From NCBI GenBank assembly GCA_036346275.1, contig CM070719.1:20253185-20317184 (forward strand): 64,000 nucleotides of DNA, written 5' to 3'. The translations under genes and the position numbers were made by a program. Origin of the DNA: Otatea glauca (Eukaryota; Streptophyta; Magnoliopsida; Poales; Poaceae). A model generated the notes under the pieces. The model was not told where the DNA came from. It saw only the letters and a list, made by a program, of their open reading frames with translations, and searched no databases. The first letter of the stretch is position 1. Each line of letters begins with the position of its first letter. Positions 34,401 to 44,588 of the stretch are shown one piece after another.

Positions 34401-36881
34401 CTCTAAAATACAATCTACAAAACGTACATTGATCGTACTACAAAATTATTTACATTGCCTAATACATTATTTACGTAATAAAAATAGTAATACACAACCC
34501 TAATAAATTAAATTTCTAAATATTGCCTAAACTATAATGAACTAAATTTCTACATACAAAATACTACATTAAATTTGCATATACCAAATACTACATTAAG
34601 TTTCTAAATACTACATACTACATTAAGTAATCTAAATTAAATTTCACGAGCTATACAATTCTAAAATTCTAAATACTACGCAATCCTAAAATCTCTAAAT
34701 ACTACAACAAAGTCCTAAATATTAAATAATACTTTAATTACGCAACCTATAAAACAATTCCTACAATTATCTTAAAAAAATTCTTACAAATAACTATAAA
34801 AAAAATCAGAAATTTACCTTTTTTTTCTTTTTTTCTTCTCTTCTCTCTTTCTTTCTTCCTTTCTTCCTTTCTTTTCTTCTTTCTCTGCCTCGCTCGGCTC
34901 GGTCGCTACTGCTTCAGGCGAAGGAGGCGAGAGGCTTTAAACAAGCCCGTCGCCCCTACATGGGGCGATCGCCCATGTAGGGGGCGATAGGGGGGCCCAC
35001 CAGACGGCGCTAACGGGCAGGCTTGGAGCAGCAGACGGCGCGGGTCAAATCGCCCGTGTATGGGGCGATCGCCCCATACACGGGCGACGGGAGACATTTT
35101 CGTAATTTTTTTTTTCGGACGCATAGTTTTGAAAAAAAGAATAAAAATAAATATTAAAGAAAAAAAAATTCTTTGTTGGTCCGGGCTTATTTTATTTTTT
35201 TGGGAAAGAGAACTGATTATCATAAGACGGTGGCACCAAACATTAATAGAGAACTAGTTGAATAAATATGCTTTGCTACGGTTAAAAGAATATGATATTA
35301 TCTCTAGCATCTTAAGTCAACATGTCATGATCGGTCTGCTCGATCCATGCCCTCCACATTCGGCCAAGCTACTACAAAAGCCAAGTTGCGCCTCCACGCC
35401 CTCTGCTCAAGTAGAGCTTCTTCTTTTTTGTTAGAGAATATTTATGTGGGTGAAGTTTTTTTTTTTAGAGAATTTTATGGGGTGGAAGGGGAGAGGGTGG
35501 GGTTGGGGGTGAATGAATTGCCATTTTTAAGTAGTAAGGATCTGCTCCTGACTCGATGAGGAATTGCCTTAAATCTCTGATATTGTAAAATAGGTTTTTA
35601 AATCTGGAGTTCCTTTTTTTATTTCTTTCCTGAGAGAAAAAGCCGAGCTTAACTTTTTTATTATTCAAGAAAGTGAGTTACAATCGTCCTGAATACATCT
35701 TAAAACATCTCAATGCCGCGTGCACATAGGTTGTCTCGGCGAAGCATGTTAAGCACAACAACTAGGATAACCTATATATGTAGTTGAGTAATTTTACTCA
35801 AAATTAAATATTATGTTTGGATGGTGAAGTGTATATGATGGATGCAAACGGACTTATGCTAAATTGTGCGGATCTTTCTGTTTATATGTTTGGATTTTTG
35901 CATTTGTTTGATGACCTATTAATTACTTATTGTTCTGCTTTAGTTGTCCACGGCACGAGCTTCTTTTATTCTCCTTCAGCGCTTGAAGACCCGAACTCTC
36001 TATATAGTTAAAAGAAGCATTACATTCATAAAGAAGTCGTCCAATTTAGCCTTTCAATTTCGATGACTTAGGGTTTGATTTTTAATTGCTCACAAAGATA
36101 ACAAGCTGATAATAAAATTGACCTTTGAAAAGTTGAAGAGCTAATATGTATAGGAGAGCCAAAGTCTAGAGACCAAATCAGTAAATAATACTTTTCCATT
36201 TAGTTAATACAGACATATAGTCCCACTCCTATGTCCAAAGACCAGACTTGTGCTAAATATAAAAGACCACCTCATCATCTGCCAATTAAATTCATCAAGC
36301 TGACCGAGTACCAAAATGGTGCATTTTGCTCTTCACGAAACCACATGGTCTGAGTATGCTGCAGAGCATGATCAAATAGCATGAGAAGTGCACTAATGTC
36401 AAGTGTATTAATAATTGTTATTTTGAATTCATGATCTTTTCGACATGTGTGACCTGAACAGGGTAAGTACCATCTCCAAAGCTAAACATTTCTCCAATGT
36501 GCAATGCAGGCCACTCCGGTGCACGCCCTGGGCGCAGGCATTGGACCCATCCAGGGCCTGCTGATGGAGGTCATCTTCACCTTCTCCCTCCTCTTCGTTG
36601 TCTACGCAACGATCCTTGACCCGCGGACCTCGGTGCCGGGCTTCGGTCCGCTGCTCACCGGCCTCATCGTCGGCGCCAACACCCTTGCCGGAGGCAACTT
36701 CTCTGGCGCGTCCATGAACCCGGCCCGGTCATTTGGGCCGGCTCTTGCCACTGGTGTGTGGACCCACCACTGGGTCTACTGGCTCGGGCCACTGGTCGGT
36801 GGACCCCTCGCCGGCCTGGTCTATGAGTCACTGTTCATGGTCAACAAGGAGCACGAACCTTTGCTCGATGGGGCCTTTTAG
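28411..36881 (+). CDS. TIP4: Tonoplast intrinsic protein, TIP4-type aquaporin (3 exons)
   Basis: Exons are 28411-28540, 28666-28919 and 36510-36881, joined at GT-AG borders (G|GTACGT...CAG|GG; ATG|GTACGC...GCAG|GCC), giving 251 codons, the usual TIP length. The protein is a six-helix major intrinsic protein with both NPA boxes (HLNPAVT, residues 83-89; SMNPARS, 196-202). The expected vacuolar-membrane role is transport of water and possibly small solutes. By alignment to the known filter positions, the aromatic/arginine filter reads Gln65, Thr186, Ala195, Arg201 rather than the His-Ile of most TIPs; such Q-T/S-A-R filters are known among grass TIP4 proteins. The start is chosen because MAKLVDSCDHGDV is TIP4-like and sits downstream of a TATA box. 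Intron 1 is 125 bp; intron 2 is 7,590 bp because a MULE sits in it. The frame is open throughout, with no disabling change seen. Confidence 0.93.
29185..29310. repeat. MULE left terminal inverted repeat with palindrome
   Basis: It matches the complement of 35045-35171 along most of its length. It contains a perfect 24-bp palindrome at 29272-29295 centred on GCGATCGC. Confidence 0.85.
30074..30700 (-). other. Unrecognised open region inside the MULE
   Basis: Minus-strand frames give QSPPPLCEFEQGFDTRSTPR, a basic stretch (KRRRRRREREETREARR) and an adjoining leucine-rich peptide (RRSLQLVRLGNFNLEEEVLE). Composition looks like a real, broken coding region downstream of the PMD segment on the same strand. 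I do not recognise the family, and frames are interrupted. Confidence 0.3.
30755..30872. repeat. GCGAT palindrome cluster inside the MULE
   Basis: Several copies of GCGATCGCC, GGGCGATTGCCC and AGCGATATCGCC in about 120 bp, the same core as the palindromes in both terminal repeats. It may be a remnant of a nested end or an internal binding-site cluster. Confidence 0.55.
31047..31997 (-). pseudogene. GC-rich minus-strand reading frame downstream of PMD, unrecognised
   Basis: A 316-codon open frame. The first half (for example DDHDMYDQDMEWFAQQDS, then FTDVPEGQRLVSVTIEPTWA) has balanced, protein-like composition. The second half is Arg/Ala/Pro-rich and may be open only because of high GC. It lies on the same strand immediately after the PMD remnant and may be its C-terminal extension. 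No domain is recognised. Confidence 0.35.
32016..33330 (-). pseudogene. Plant mobile domain (PMD, MAIN-like) gene, broken
   Basis: In order along the minus strand: LVDRWRPET (33205-33231), DVSYLLGLPCAG (33128-33163), WVMFRPP with EYAKDIADTRW (about 32750-32840), RRSYRVRSEFDRLHDEACGG (32304-32363) and LHARRGLWLTRKVLVFDLV (32190-32246). These are the successive signatures of the aminotransferase-like plant mobile domain, found in MAIN/MAIL proteins and in many plant transposons. Frameshifts between LVDRWRPET and DVSYLL, possible introns (donor near 32975) and diverged middle segments indicate a dead copy. PMD function inside transposons is unknown; nuclear silencing or anti-silencing roles are known for the MAIN/MAIL host genes. 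Confidence 0.75.
33650..34030 (-). other. Acidic minus-strand open frame upstream of PMD
   Basis: A 116-codon frame with a basic N-terminal half (RRRDIKCRRMRRGRRRGARD) and an acidic patch (DIVDLMEEEDRADEEVLDGE). It could be an upstream exon of the PMD transposon gene. No domain is recognised, and plus-strand frames here look like mirror products. Confidence 0.3.
34940..35171. repeat. MULE right terminal repeat and GCGATCGC palindromes
   Basis: 35051-35086 is a perfect 36-bp palindrome centred on GCGATCGC. A second, near-perfect one lies at about 34948-34990 with the same centre and a CTACATGGG arm. 35045-35171 is the terminal inverted repeat matching 29185-29310. Confidence 0.85.
35182..36509. 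other. Remainder of TIP4 intron 2
   Basis: AT-rich intronic DNA between the MULE and exon 3, ending in a normal acceptor (TGCAATGCAG at 36500-36509). Open frames at 35347-36011 have no recognisable content. Confidence 0.6.
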
Positions 36882-37315
36882 TAATCAGGCCCTTCACATC
36901 GTTGCATATATAGTTACATATATTGGCCCTGGTAATTAAGGTTGCTGTAAAATTGTTACGGCGAGTATTATACGATGCAGCAATGTTTGTAACCTCCAAG
37001 TGCTGTTTTTTTTTGTCAAGGCTAGTAATCAGTCATGTAAAAAGATTGTTTGTAAACTGTAATTTTTTGTTAGTTCAATTGTACTACGGTAATAGTATAG
37101 TGGTCTATTATAAAATAGCCTTTGTCATGTTATCACTTGCTAGAGCTCATTTTCATCCTGCTTAGAGAAACTAGATCAAATTAGTCAAGTCGTATTATTG
37201 AACCGCTTAGAAAATGGTGTTCAAGTGAGGTACGTCCAAGTTTGTTCATATATGAAAAAATTTACACTTTCTTAATTTTAAGATTTGGTATATGTTTCAC
37301 TGATGTTATTTTAAA
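36882..37315. other. TIP4 3' region, no further gene
   Basis: T-rich sequence after the stop codon, expected to hold the 3' untranslated region. No canonical AATAAA is close; AT-rich motifs such as TTGTAAACTGTAATTTTT (about 37050) could serve in plant polyadenylation. Retrotransposon sequence begins at 37316. Confidence 0.4.
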
Positions 37316-40044
37316 GTAGTATATGGGTTCAATCCTTGAACACCTATCGCCTTATTTGCACTACCAACATCGGATAAGTTTAACTTCGATGCCAAGAAAG
37401 TCGAACTTGTGCTTAGGGTGCACAAGATAGTCAAGGATAATATTGAGAAGATGAACGAAATGAATTGGCTAATTGGCAACTAAAGCAGAAAAGATGTTAT
37501 TTTTCAACTAGGGACTTAGTTTGGTTATATTTAAGAAAAGAAAGGTTTTCTGATAAGAGAAAATCCAAACTTATGCCAAGAGTCGACGGTCCATTCAAAA
37601 TTCTTGAAAAGATCAATGACAACGCCTACAAACTTGATTTGCCCGAAGAATATGGCATTAGTCCAACGTTCAACGTTGCTGACTTGAAGCCTTACCTTTG
37701 AGAAATCGACGAGTTTGAGTCGAGGATGACTCAACTGCAAGAAGGGAAGGATGATGAGGACATTCCAACCACTAATCCATCCATAGCCGATACTTACCAA
37801 GGACCAATAACTAGAGTTCGAGTCCGACGGATAAATCACTTGGTAAGTTCGTTTCTAACTATTCCATTTGATATTAGCCAGAATAGGATGCTACCTAATA
37901 ATTTCCATGACTTGCTTTTACTTAGGTATGAAGGATCGGTTAAACCGAAATTACAAGAAGCCGACCAAGGGACGCTCGGGCGTGAACCATTCCGGGCAAG
38001 AACCATGGGCAGACCAAGGTTTCTCGGGCATGATCCATCGACCAAGAAATCCAACTCAGTCACGACGCCAAAGGAGATCGACCCCAGATGACTCAGAAGA
38101 CTTCGAGTTCGACTCCAACTCGAACTCGCTTAGATTAGTTTCTTTAAATTTACCAAAGGACTTGTAATCGACTCGGATCGGGTAAGGGTTAGTCTTCCCT
38201 ATAAATAAAGGCACTAGACCTCAGGAATTTCTCGGGTTTTGATTAGATTATATCCATAGTCATCGACTTAGATTTCTTCTTGCGCCTGACTGGGTTCCAG
38301 CGGCCGTATAGAGTTTCAAAACTTCACCGTGTAAACTTCATTAGAAATCTACAATAAAGAGAGATTGCAACTATCTAGTTCTTGCTTGTGTTCACGATTT
38401 CGTAAGTAAGATCTATCGGAGTTGAAGCGGGCTATTGCAAAGTTTCTTAGTTTAGCAGTTTGTTCAGAAACCCTTGAAGTTGTTGAAGAGGAACGCGGTA
38501 TGCTACGCTAGCACAAAATAAAAAAATTTTACCGTATAACCAGAAAGCTACTCGCAAGAAGGGGATCATAGATTAGGTTACCACTAGACGCGCAATCGCG
38601 GAATCCTTCGCGCGTCGATGTAGTGGATCGTCCTCGCCGCAGTCGTTGCGTCGATGGAGTTGATCGTCCTCGCCTCACCGTGGATCGTCCTCCCACGCCG
38701 CAGTCGCAGCAGCGTCACCGCAGTAGTCCACACGTCCGGGGATGGAACGTCGTGCGTCGGTGTGCAAGCACCTGGTCGCTCGGCAGGGGCAGCGAGAGGA
38801 GGAGGCTAGGGTTTCGGGTGAAACACTTCTAGACCGTCAGAAAAGCACACCCTGCGCCCACCCTCCTTCACTCCTTATATAGCCACGAGATGAAACCCTA
38901 AATTAAGGCCCATCAGTGTGCTAAGCCCACGAGGTCCATTAATTACGGATCCAATCCAAATTAATGCGTCCCAACCCATTAAATGTGTGACCCTACAGGT
39001 TCACGTACGTTTGGACATGGATTCGAAAAACTCCTTTTCAATCCAATAGTTGGTAGCGGCTCCTTGCAAAGCATGCCAACTCCCAAACATGCTATGATCA
39101 AATCGGACAGAACCTATCAAAAGTAGTCATGTAATAATCCCTTTGCCAAGTATATGAAGATTGAGCTCAAGGCGAGAAGCATGTCATCCTTTGATGATTC
39201 AATCCATCTCTCGTATCCGTGATATATTAATAAGTTGTGATTGACTCCTCAATCACGGCATGGCCATGCACTTCCTTAATCATATCACACGAGTGGCCTT
39301 GTCATATATCTCCGTTTCATTGGAGTGGCAAATTCCATCTTGACTGTTCACTTCCCTCTGCACGTTTTATAGTAAACATGAAAGCTACCTTTATAACTAT
39401 CCGGTTAGGAAGTAGTGTTTGATAGCCTCAAGGAAAACTATTACACATGTAGGGAATATGACAATCTCAGGTCTAAGGATCATACATCTACTATGTATGA
39501 GATACACTGATGACACATAAGAATGTAACATTCTCGTAGTGTCCCATTGCGGGTCTATCTAACCCATGTTCTTCAACATGCGTCCACAATGTATAGATGA
39601 TATCTCCATATCCCATGATCTATCAAGCATGATCATCGATCACTACATGTGTTGATCTATTCATCGTTGTCCTATACGATGATATCTGATGAGAGATATT
39701 TATCGAACTACATCAATAAGTAAAGAGCTTCATAAGCAAGTCACATACTTGTTGATCAATACAATGATATACATTCATTAGACCAATAATCATATTATTA
39801 TTCATAAACATAGTCATGTTACAATCATCTAAATGATTACCTCAAGGGCATAACACTAACAGTTGTCTCGTTGAGACTTCACCAAATCGGCTTGTCTGTT
39901 CATGGGCTAAACTGTCGCAGTCGCTCTTTGGCCGACGGATTGACAAGTAGTTATCGTACCTGAAGGAAGATCGGGAAACACTTCAGACACCTCCATCAGC
40001 TAATTGTCGCATTCGCTATTGGCCGACGTGACGTGATCGCATCA
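37316..40044 (+). mobile_element. Ty3/gypsy fragment: integrase C-terminus plus LTR (middle LTR)
   Basis: 37316-38090 repeats 45229-45790, the integrase C-terminal region and tail of the full element downstream, with many substitutions. It leads into an LTR that ends GATCGCATCA at 40044, shared as the 5' LTR of the element at 40-46 kb. The LTR start is uncertain, near 38.09 kb; a TATA-like CTATAAATAAAGG lies near 38200. The LTR is split by the solo LTR at 38484-39861. The left side is cut off at 37316 with no start of the older element. Confidence 0.75.
38484..39861 (-). mobile_element. Copia-type solo LTR inside the gypsy LTR, 1,378 bp
   Basis: It starts TGAAGAGGAACGCGG and ends GGCATAACACTAACA (TG...CA), with a perfect 5-bp duplication GTTGT (38479-38483, 39862-39866). 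Removing it restores the continuity seen in the other LTR copy at 45960-45990. The minus-strand start TGTTAGTGTTATGCCC is typical of copia LTRs, hence the strand. The sequence is related to 56105-60944. No internal coding region remains, as expected after LTR-LTR recombination. Confidence 0.85.
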
Positions 40045-40046
40045 TC

Positions 40047-40058
40047 TGGTATCAGAGC
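40047..40058 (+). other. Primer binding site of the gypsy element (initiator Met tRNA)
   Basis: TGGTATCAGAGC, the complement of the 3' end of plant initiator methionine tRNA, starts two bases after the LTR end at 40044. It fixes the 5' boundary of the internal region and the plus orientation. Confidence 0.85.
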
Positions 40059-41072
40059 TCAAGATTGACCTCCAGGTATATTCCTTTGTTTCTATCCATT
40101 ATTTTATTCCGCACCTAGAGTCCAGAAAAATTGCCACACAAAAATATTTGTGTTCCATAGACTAAACCACTTTGTGCCATCATAATTTTTGTTTTCAGTT
40201 CCGCATTGTAAAGTTGGAGTCCCTTGTCACGTTGTGTTGTTAGTCTAGTTGTATCTTGATCTAGCCTACGTATCGTGCAAGCTATCTTTCGTCGTATACC
40301 TATCTCCACCGATATCCATATCACAAGTCGATCCACCACATTAATCGACTTGCCAACGCTAGCCACCTTGTGTCAATTCTCGCTACACAAGCCATAGTTC
40401 TGCGCAAACTGCCTTGTGTCAATTGCCCTGCACCGCAACCATCCGTTTTTCATCTACAACCTATCATACCATCTAGTCGATTTACAGCTACCCTGGATTT
40501 TGCATAAAAGTTTATCTGTCGATTCAAGATCTAAAGTAGCAACAAGTCGACTCGATTAAAAAAAAGAGATCAAAAGGATCAAAATCGGCTCCGGGAAAAG
40601 AAAAGGTGCCAAAGAAGCAAAGAAAAGATCTAGTCGACTTATCAAAGTTCAAAGCAGATCAAAGACAGATCGACTAAAATCGTAAAAGTTTTGCATCATC
40701 TGATATTGTAGATCACATCATCTGGTTTCATTAGCAAAGTTCTTCATCGGTTTTTTGCAATCCTTGTACTTGTCCTTTGATTTCACATCTGCTAGGTCTA
40801 GATACGTTTAGATCCAGCAACATCGACCAAGTACTTTAGATTCTTATTTAACTTTACTACTGTTTACAATTATTGCTATTCCTTGCTACCAAAGAGACTT
40901 GTCCAAACTCTACAAATATTTCTGATCAGCATTGAACCAACTTGGCAATCGACTTGTACTCCTATTGTAGTTGTGAACACTTGTAAGAACTATCGGTAAG
41001 TTGCTTGTGAGGTTGAGAGTATACAATTCCACATATCTGTTTAGTCGATAGGAATATTTTCTGCATCTATCC

Positions 41073-42190
41073 ATGACAGGAGAACCATCAAACTTCAAGG
41101 AGTGTGTCACCAAGGAAGAACTCACGAATTTCAAACGTGAGCAGAACAACATCGACCAACAGATATTGGCAAGACTCGATGATCTGGCTGCCAGGATCAA
41201 CATCATGGAGACAAGACTACCCAACCCTGGAGCTGATCAGCAAGAAGCATCCAATGCTGATGAAGAGGAAGATATTGTTTAAGATCGACTTCGACATCGG
41301 CTAAATCAGAATCGGCAAGGGATGGGAAGAGATCGACCACAGCGAGAAGATGATCCTTTCAACAAGGTCAAATTTTCAATCCCTTCCTTCGACGGAGCCT
41401 ATGACGCCGATGTCTACTTCAACTGGGAGATGGTCATCGAGCAGAAATTCAACTCACACATGGTTCCCGGCCGACAACAAATTCGACTCGCCACATGTGA
41501 GTTCACAGGCTTTGCACTCATGTGGTGGAACGAATTGGTTAAGTCTGGTACTCAAGCCGACATATGGGAAGGATTGAAGCGTGCTATGTGCCATCGGTTC
41601 ATCTCTCCTTCATTCAAAAGAGATCTCAGAAAGAAGCTCCAGAGGTTCAACCAAGGAACCAAATCGGTTCAAGATTATTACCAGGAGCTACAGATCGGCA
41701 TGTTACGTGCTGAGGTCGAAGAAGATAAAGAAGACAAGATGGCAAGGTTCTATGGAGGATTACGCCGAGAAATACAAGACATAATTGACTACAAGGAGTA
41801 TACCACTCTTAATCGGCTATTCCACCTAGCCATGCTAGCATAAAAGGAACTGGAAGGCCGACAACAGAAGAAATTTACGAGTTCATCTGTGCCAAGATTT
41901 CAAGTTCGCTAAGCCCCATCGGCCATTGGCAAGATTGCTACTCCTTTGGATGGCCGACAACGATCTATAGCACCAGCTCAGGCCACTAGATCGGCCATGC
42001 TAGGGACTCGAACAGGTAGTCAATCGGCTATCGAGCAAAAAGCCAAATCGGCTAATGCTTTTGCTCTAGCACCAAGCTCATCATCAGCTGCATCAACCAA
42101 AAAATCTTCCGCCATCATATGCCATCGATGCAAAGGCATGGGCCATGTTTAGAAGGACTGCCCAAGTCAGAAGGCTTACATTGCTACTGA
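41073..42190 (+). pseudogene. Gypsy gag with zinc knuckle, interrupted
   Basis: From ATG 41073, an N-terminal segment with a coiled region is followed by the retrotransposon gag domain (41322-41843; motifs FNWEMVIEQKF, ALMWWNELV). Stops occur at 41279-41281 and 41841-41843. A CCHC zinc knuckle is recognisable at about 42118-42160 (CHRCKGMGHV, stop, KDC) with a TAG inside the knuckle. It packages element RNA in intact relatives; not functional here. Confidence 0.8.
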
Positions 42191-42230
42191 AGAAGGCTAC
42201 ATCAGTACAAGTGATGTTGAAAAATATGCA

Positions 42231-44588
42231 TTGTTAGCCGACAACGCCGAAGAACAAGAAGATAGTGAAGAAGTCATTGGAGCCGACAACATTGATACTT
42301 TTGGCACCTACATTGTCAAAAGAGTTCTGAGTATCCAAACAGAACAAGTCGACGAGCTCCAGCGCCACAATTTATTTCACTGTTTCTTCATTGTGCAGAA
42401 TTACAAAGTACGGACGATCATTGACAGTGGAAGCTGCAACAATCTGATCAACGCCGACATGGTCAAGGAACTTTGTTTGACTACACGAGATCACCCGCAC
42501 CCCTACTACGTGCAATAGTTCAACAACAAAGGTAAGATTAAGGTAAGTCAAATTGCTCAAGTACAACTTTCAATCGGCTCATATAAAGATGAACTAGATT
42601 TTGATGTTGTGCCGATGCAAGCATGTTCGCTTTTGTTAGGACGACCATGGGAGTTCGATAATGATGCTGTGCATTATGGTCGAACAAACCGATACACTTT
42701 CATGCACAAAGGGAAGAAGATCACGCTGCTTCCTTTAACACCAAATGAAATAATCAAATATGATAAAGAATCCACTGACCGAATAATAAAAGGGAAAGAG
42801 CTCGAAAATCGACCAGTTTCAAAGCCTAGCCATCGGTTAAACAATCATTGACTGAGACACCATCGGCTACTTTGCCACTCGCTCGACCAGAGATTAGACT
42901 GAGACATACTGTAATGCTTGCTAATAAACTTGATCTTAAGGAAGTTTTAGCCGACCAGAATTTTTGTTATGCTTTAGTCTGCAAGGATGCATTGTTTTCA
43001 CTTGAACAATTGCCTCGTTATTTGCCATCGGCTATTACTAACCTCTTGCAGGAGTTTCATGATGTGTTCCTTAAAGAGATCCCTCCAGGGTTACCACCTA
43101 TCAAAGGCATCAAACACCAGATCGACCTGATCCCTGGAGCATCTCTACCCAATCGAGCAGCCTATCGGACAAACCCAGAAGAGACGAAAGAGATTCAATG
43201 TCAAGTTCAAGAACTTTTGGACAAAGGTTATGTTCGCGAAAGTTTAAGTCCATGTGTTGTTCCTGTACTGCTCGTCCTAAAGAAAGATGGAAGTTGGAGG
43301 ATGTGTGTCGACTGCTGTGTCATCAACAACATCATCATCAGGTATTGACATCCAATCCCTCGCTTAGGTGACATGTTAGATGAATTGAGCGGATCGACCA
43401 TCTTCTCAAAGGTCGATTTGAGGAGTGGGTATCATCAGATTCGTATGAAACTTGGGGACGAATGGAAGACCGCTTTCAAGATTAAATTCGGTTTATATGA
43501 GTGGTTAGTTATGCCCTTCGGTTTGACTAATGCACCCAGCACCTTCATGCAACTCATGAACGAAGTCTTAAGATCATACATTGGCCGATTCGTTGTTGTG
43601 TACTTTGATGATCTTCTTATCTATAGCAAATCGGCTAATGATCGCATCGACCATTTGAGACTTGTTTTTACAACTCTACGAGAGACGAGATTATTTGGTA
43701 ACCTTGAGAAGTGCACCTTTTGCACCGATTGAGTATCTTTTCTTGGTTTTGTAGTGACCTCTCAGGGAGTTGAAGTTGACAAAGCCAAAGTCGAAGCCAT
43801 CGAGCAATGGACGACGCCAACCACTGTTACGCAGGTACGAAGTTTCCTTGGTCTTGTAGGTTTTTATCGATGATTCGTCAAGGATTTCAGTACAATTGCT
43901 GCGCCCACGAATGAGCTGATCAAGAAGGGAATTGCTTTCCACTGGGGATCGGCCCTACGAAACTACTTTCAATCGGCTAAAGGAGAAACTCACCAACGCT
44001 CCTTTACTTCAATTGCCCGATTTCGGTAAGACTTTCGAACTTGAATGTGATGCTAGTGGAATTGGCATTAGAGGAGTGCTTACTCAGGAAGGTAAGCCGA
44101 TTGCATACTTCAGTGAAAAGTTAAGTGATCCTAGATTGAATTACTCGACATATGACAAAGAACTTTATGCTTTGGTAAGAATACTCGAAACTTGGCAACA
44201 TTACCTCTGGCTAAAAGAATTTGTCATACACTCGGACCATAAATCTTTGAAACACATTAGGAGTCAGGCTAAACTCAACAAAAGACATGCAAAATGGGTT
44301 GAATTTATGGAGTCTTTTCCCTATGTGATCAAGCAAAAGAAGGGTAAGGATAATGTTATAGCCAACGCTCTATCCAGGAGATACACTATGCTTTCACAGC
44401 TTGATTTCAAGATCTTTGGTCTTGAAACCATCAAAAGTCTATATGCCGATGACAAAGCCTTCAAAGAAGTAATTCAAAATTGTCGGCAAGGAAAGACATG
44501 GAACAAATATGTCTTAGCTGATGATCTCTTGTATCAGACTAACAAACTTTGCATTCCATCAAGTTCTGTGCGTCTTTCATTGCTGTAG
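42231..44588 (+). pseudogene. Gypsy protease, reverse transcriptase and RNase H, interrupted
   Basis: The protease has the IIDSGS active-site box near 42419. Reverse transcriptase runs from about 43080, with the catalytic box VYFDDLLIYSK at about 43598-43630 intact. RNase H spans about 44030-44400 (LECDASGIG, YALVRILETWQ, VIHSDHKSL), its three acidic positions kept. Stops or frame breaks occur near 42518, 42849, 43348, 43732, 43872 and 43930. Enzymatic residues are visible, but no continuous polyprotein is possible. Confidence 0.88.

Larger units (their letters stand above)
29185..35171 (-). mobile_element. Mutator-like element (MULE) in TIP4 intron 2, 5,987 bp
   Basis: Long terminal inverted repeats of about 120 bp: both ends read inward from GAATTTTTTTTT, through TTTAATATTTATTTTTATTC and CAAAACTATGCGTCCGAA, to GTCGCCCGTGTATGGG. 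They are flanked by a perfect 10-bp duplication TTTGTTGGTC (29175-29184 and 35172-35181). Long TIRs plus a 9-11-bp duplication define the Mutator superfamily. The coding strand of the interior is minus: a broken plant-mobile-domain gene at 32.0-33.3 kb. No MURA-type transposase was recognised, so the element is probably non-autonomous. The perfect duplication suggests the insertion is fairly recent. Confidence 0.88.
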
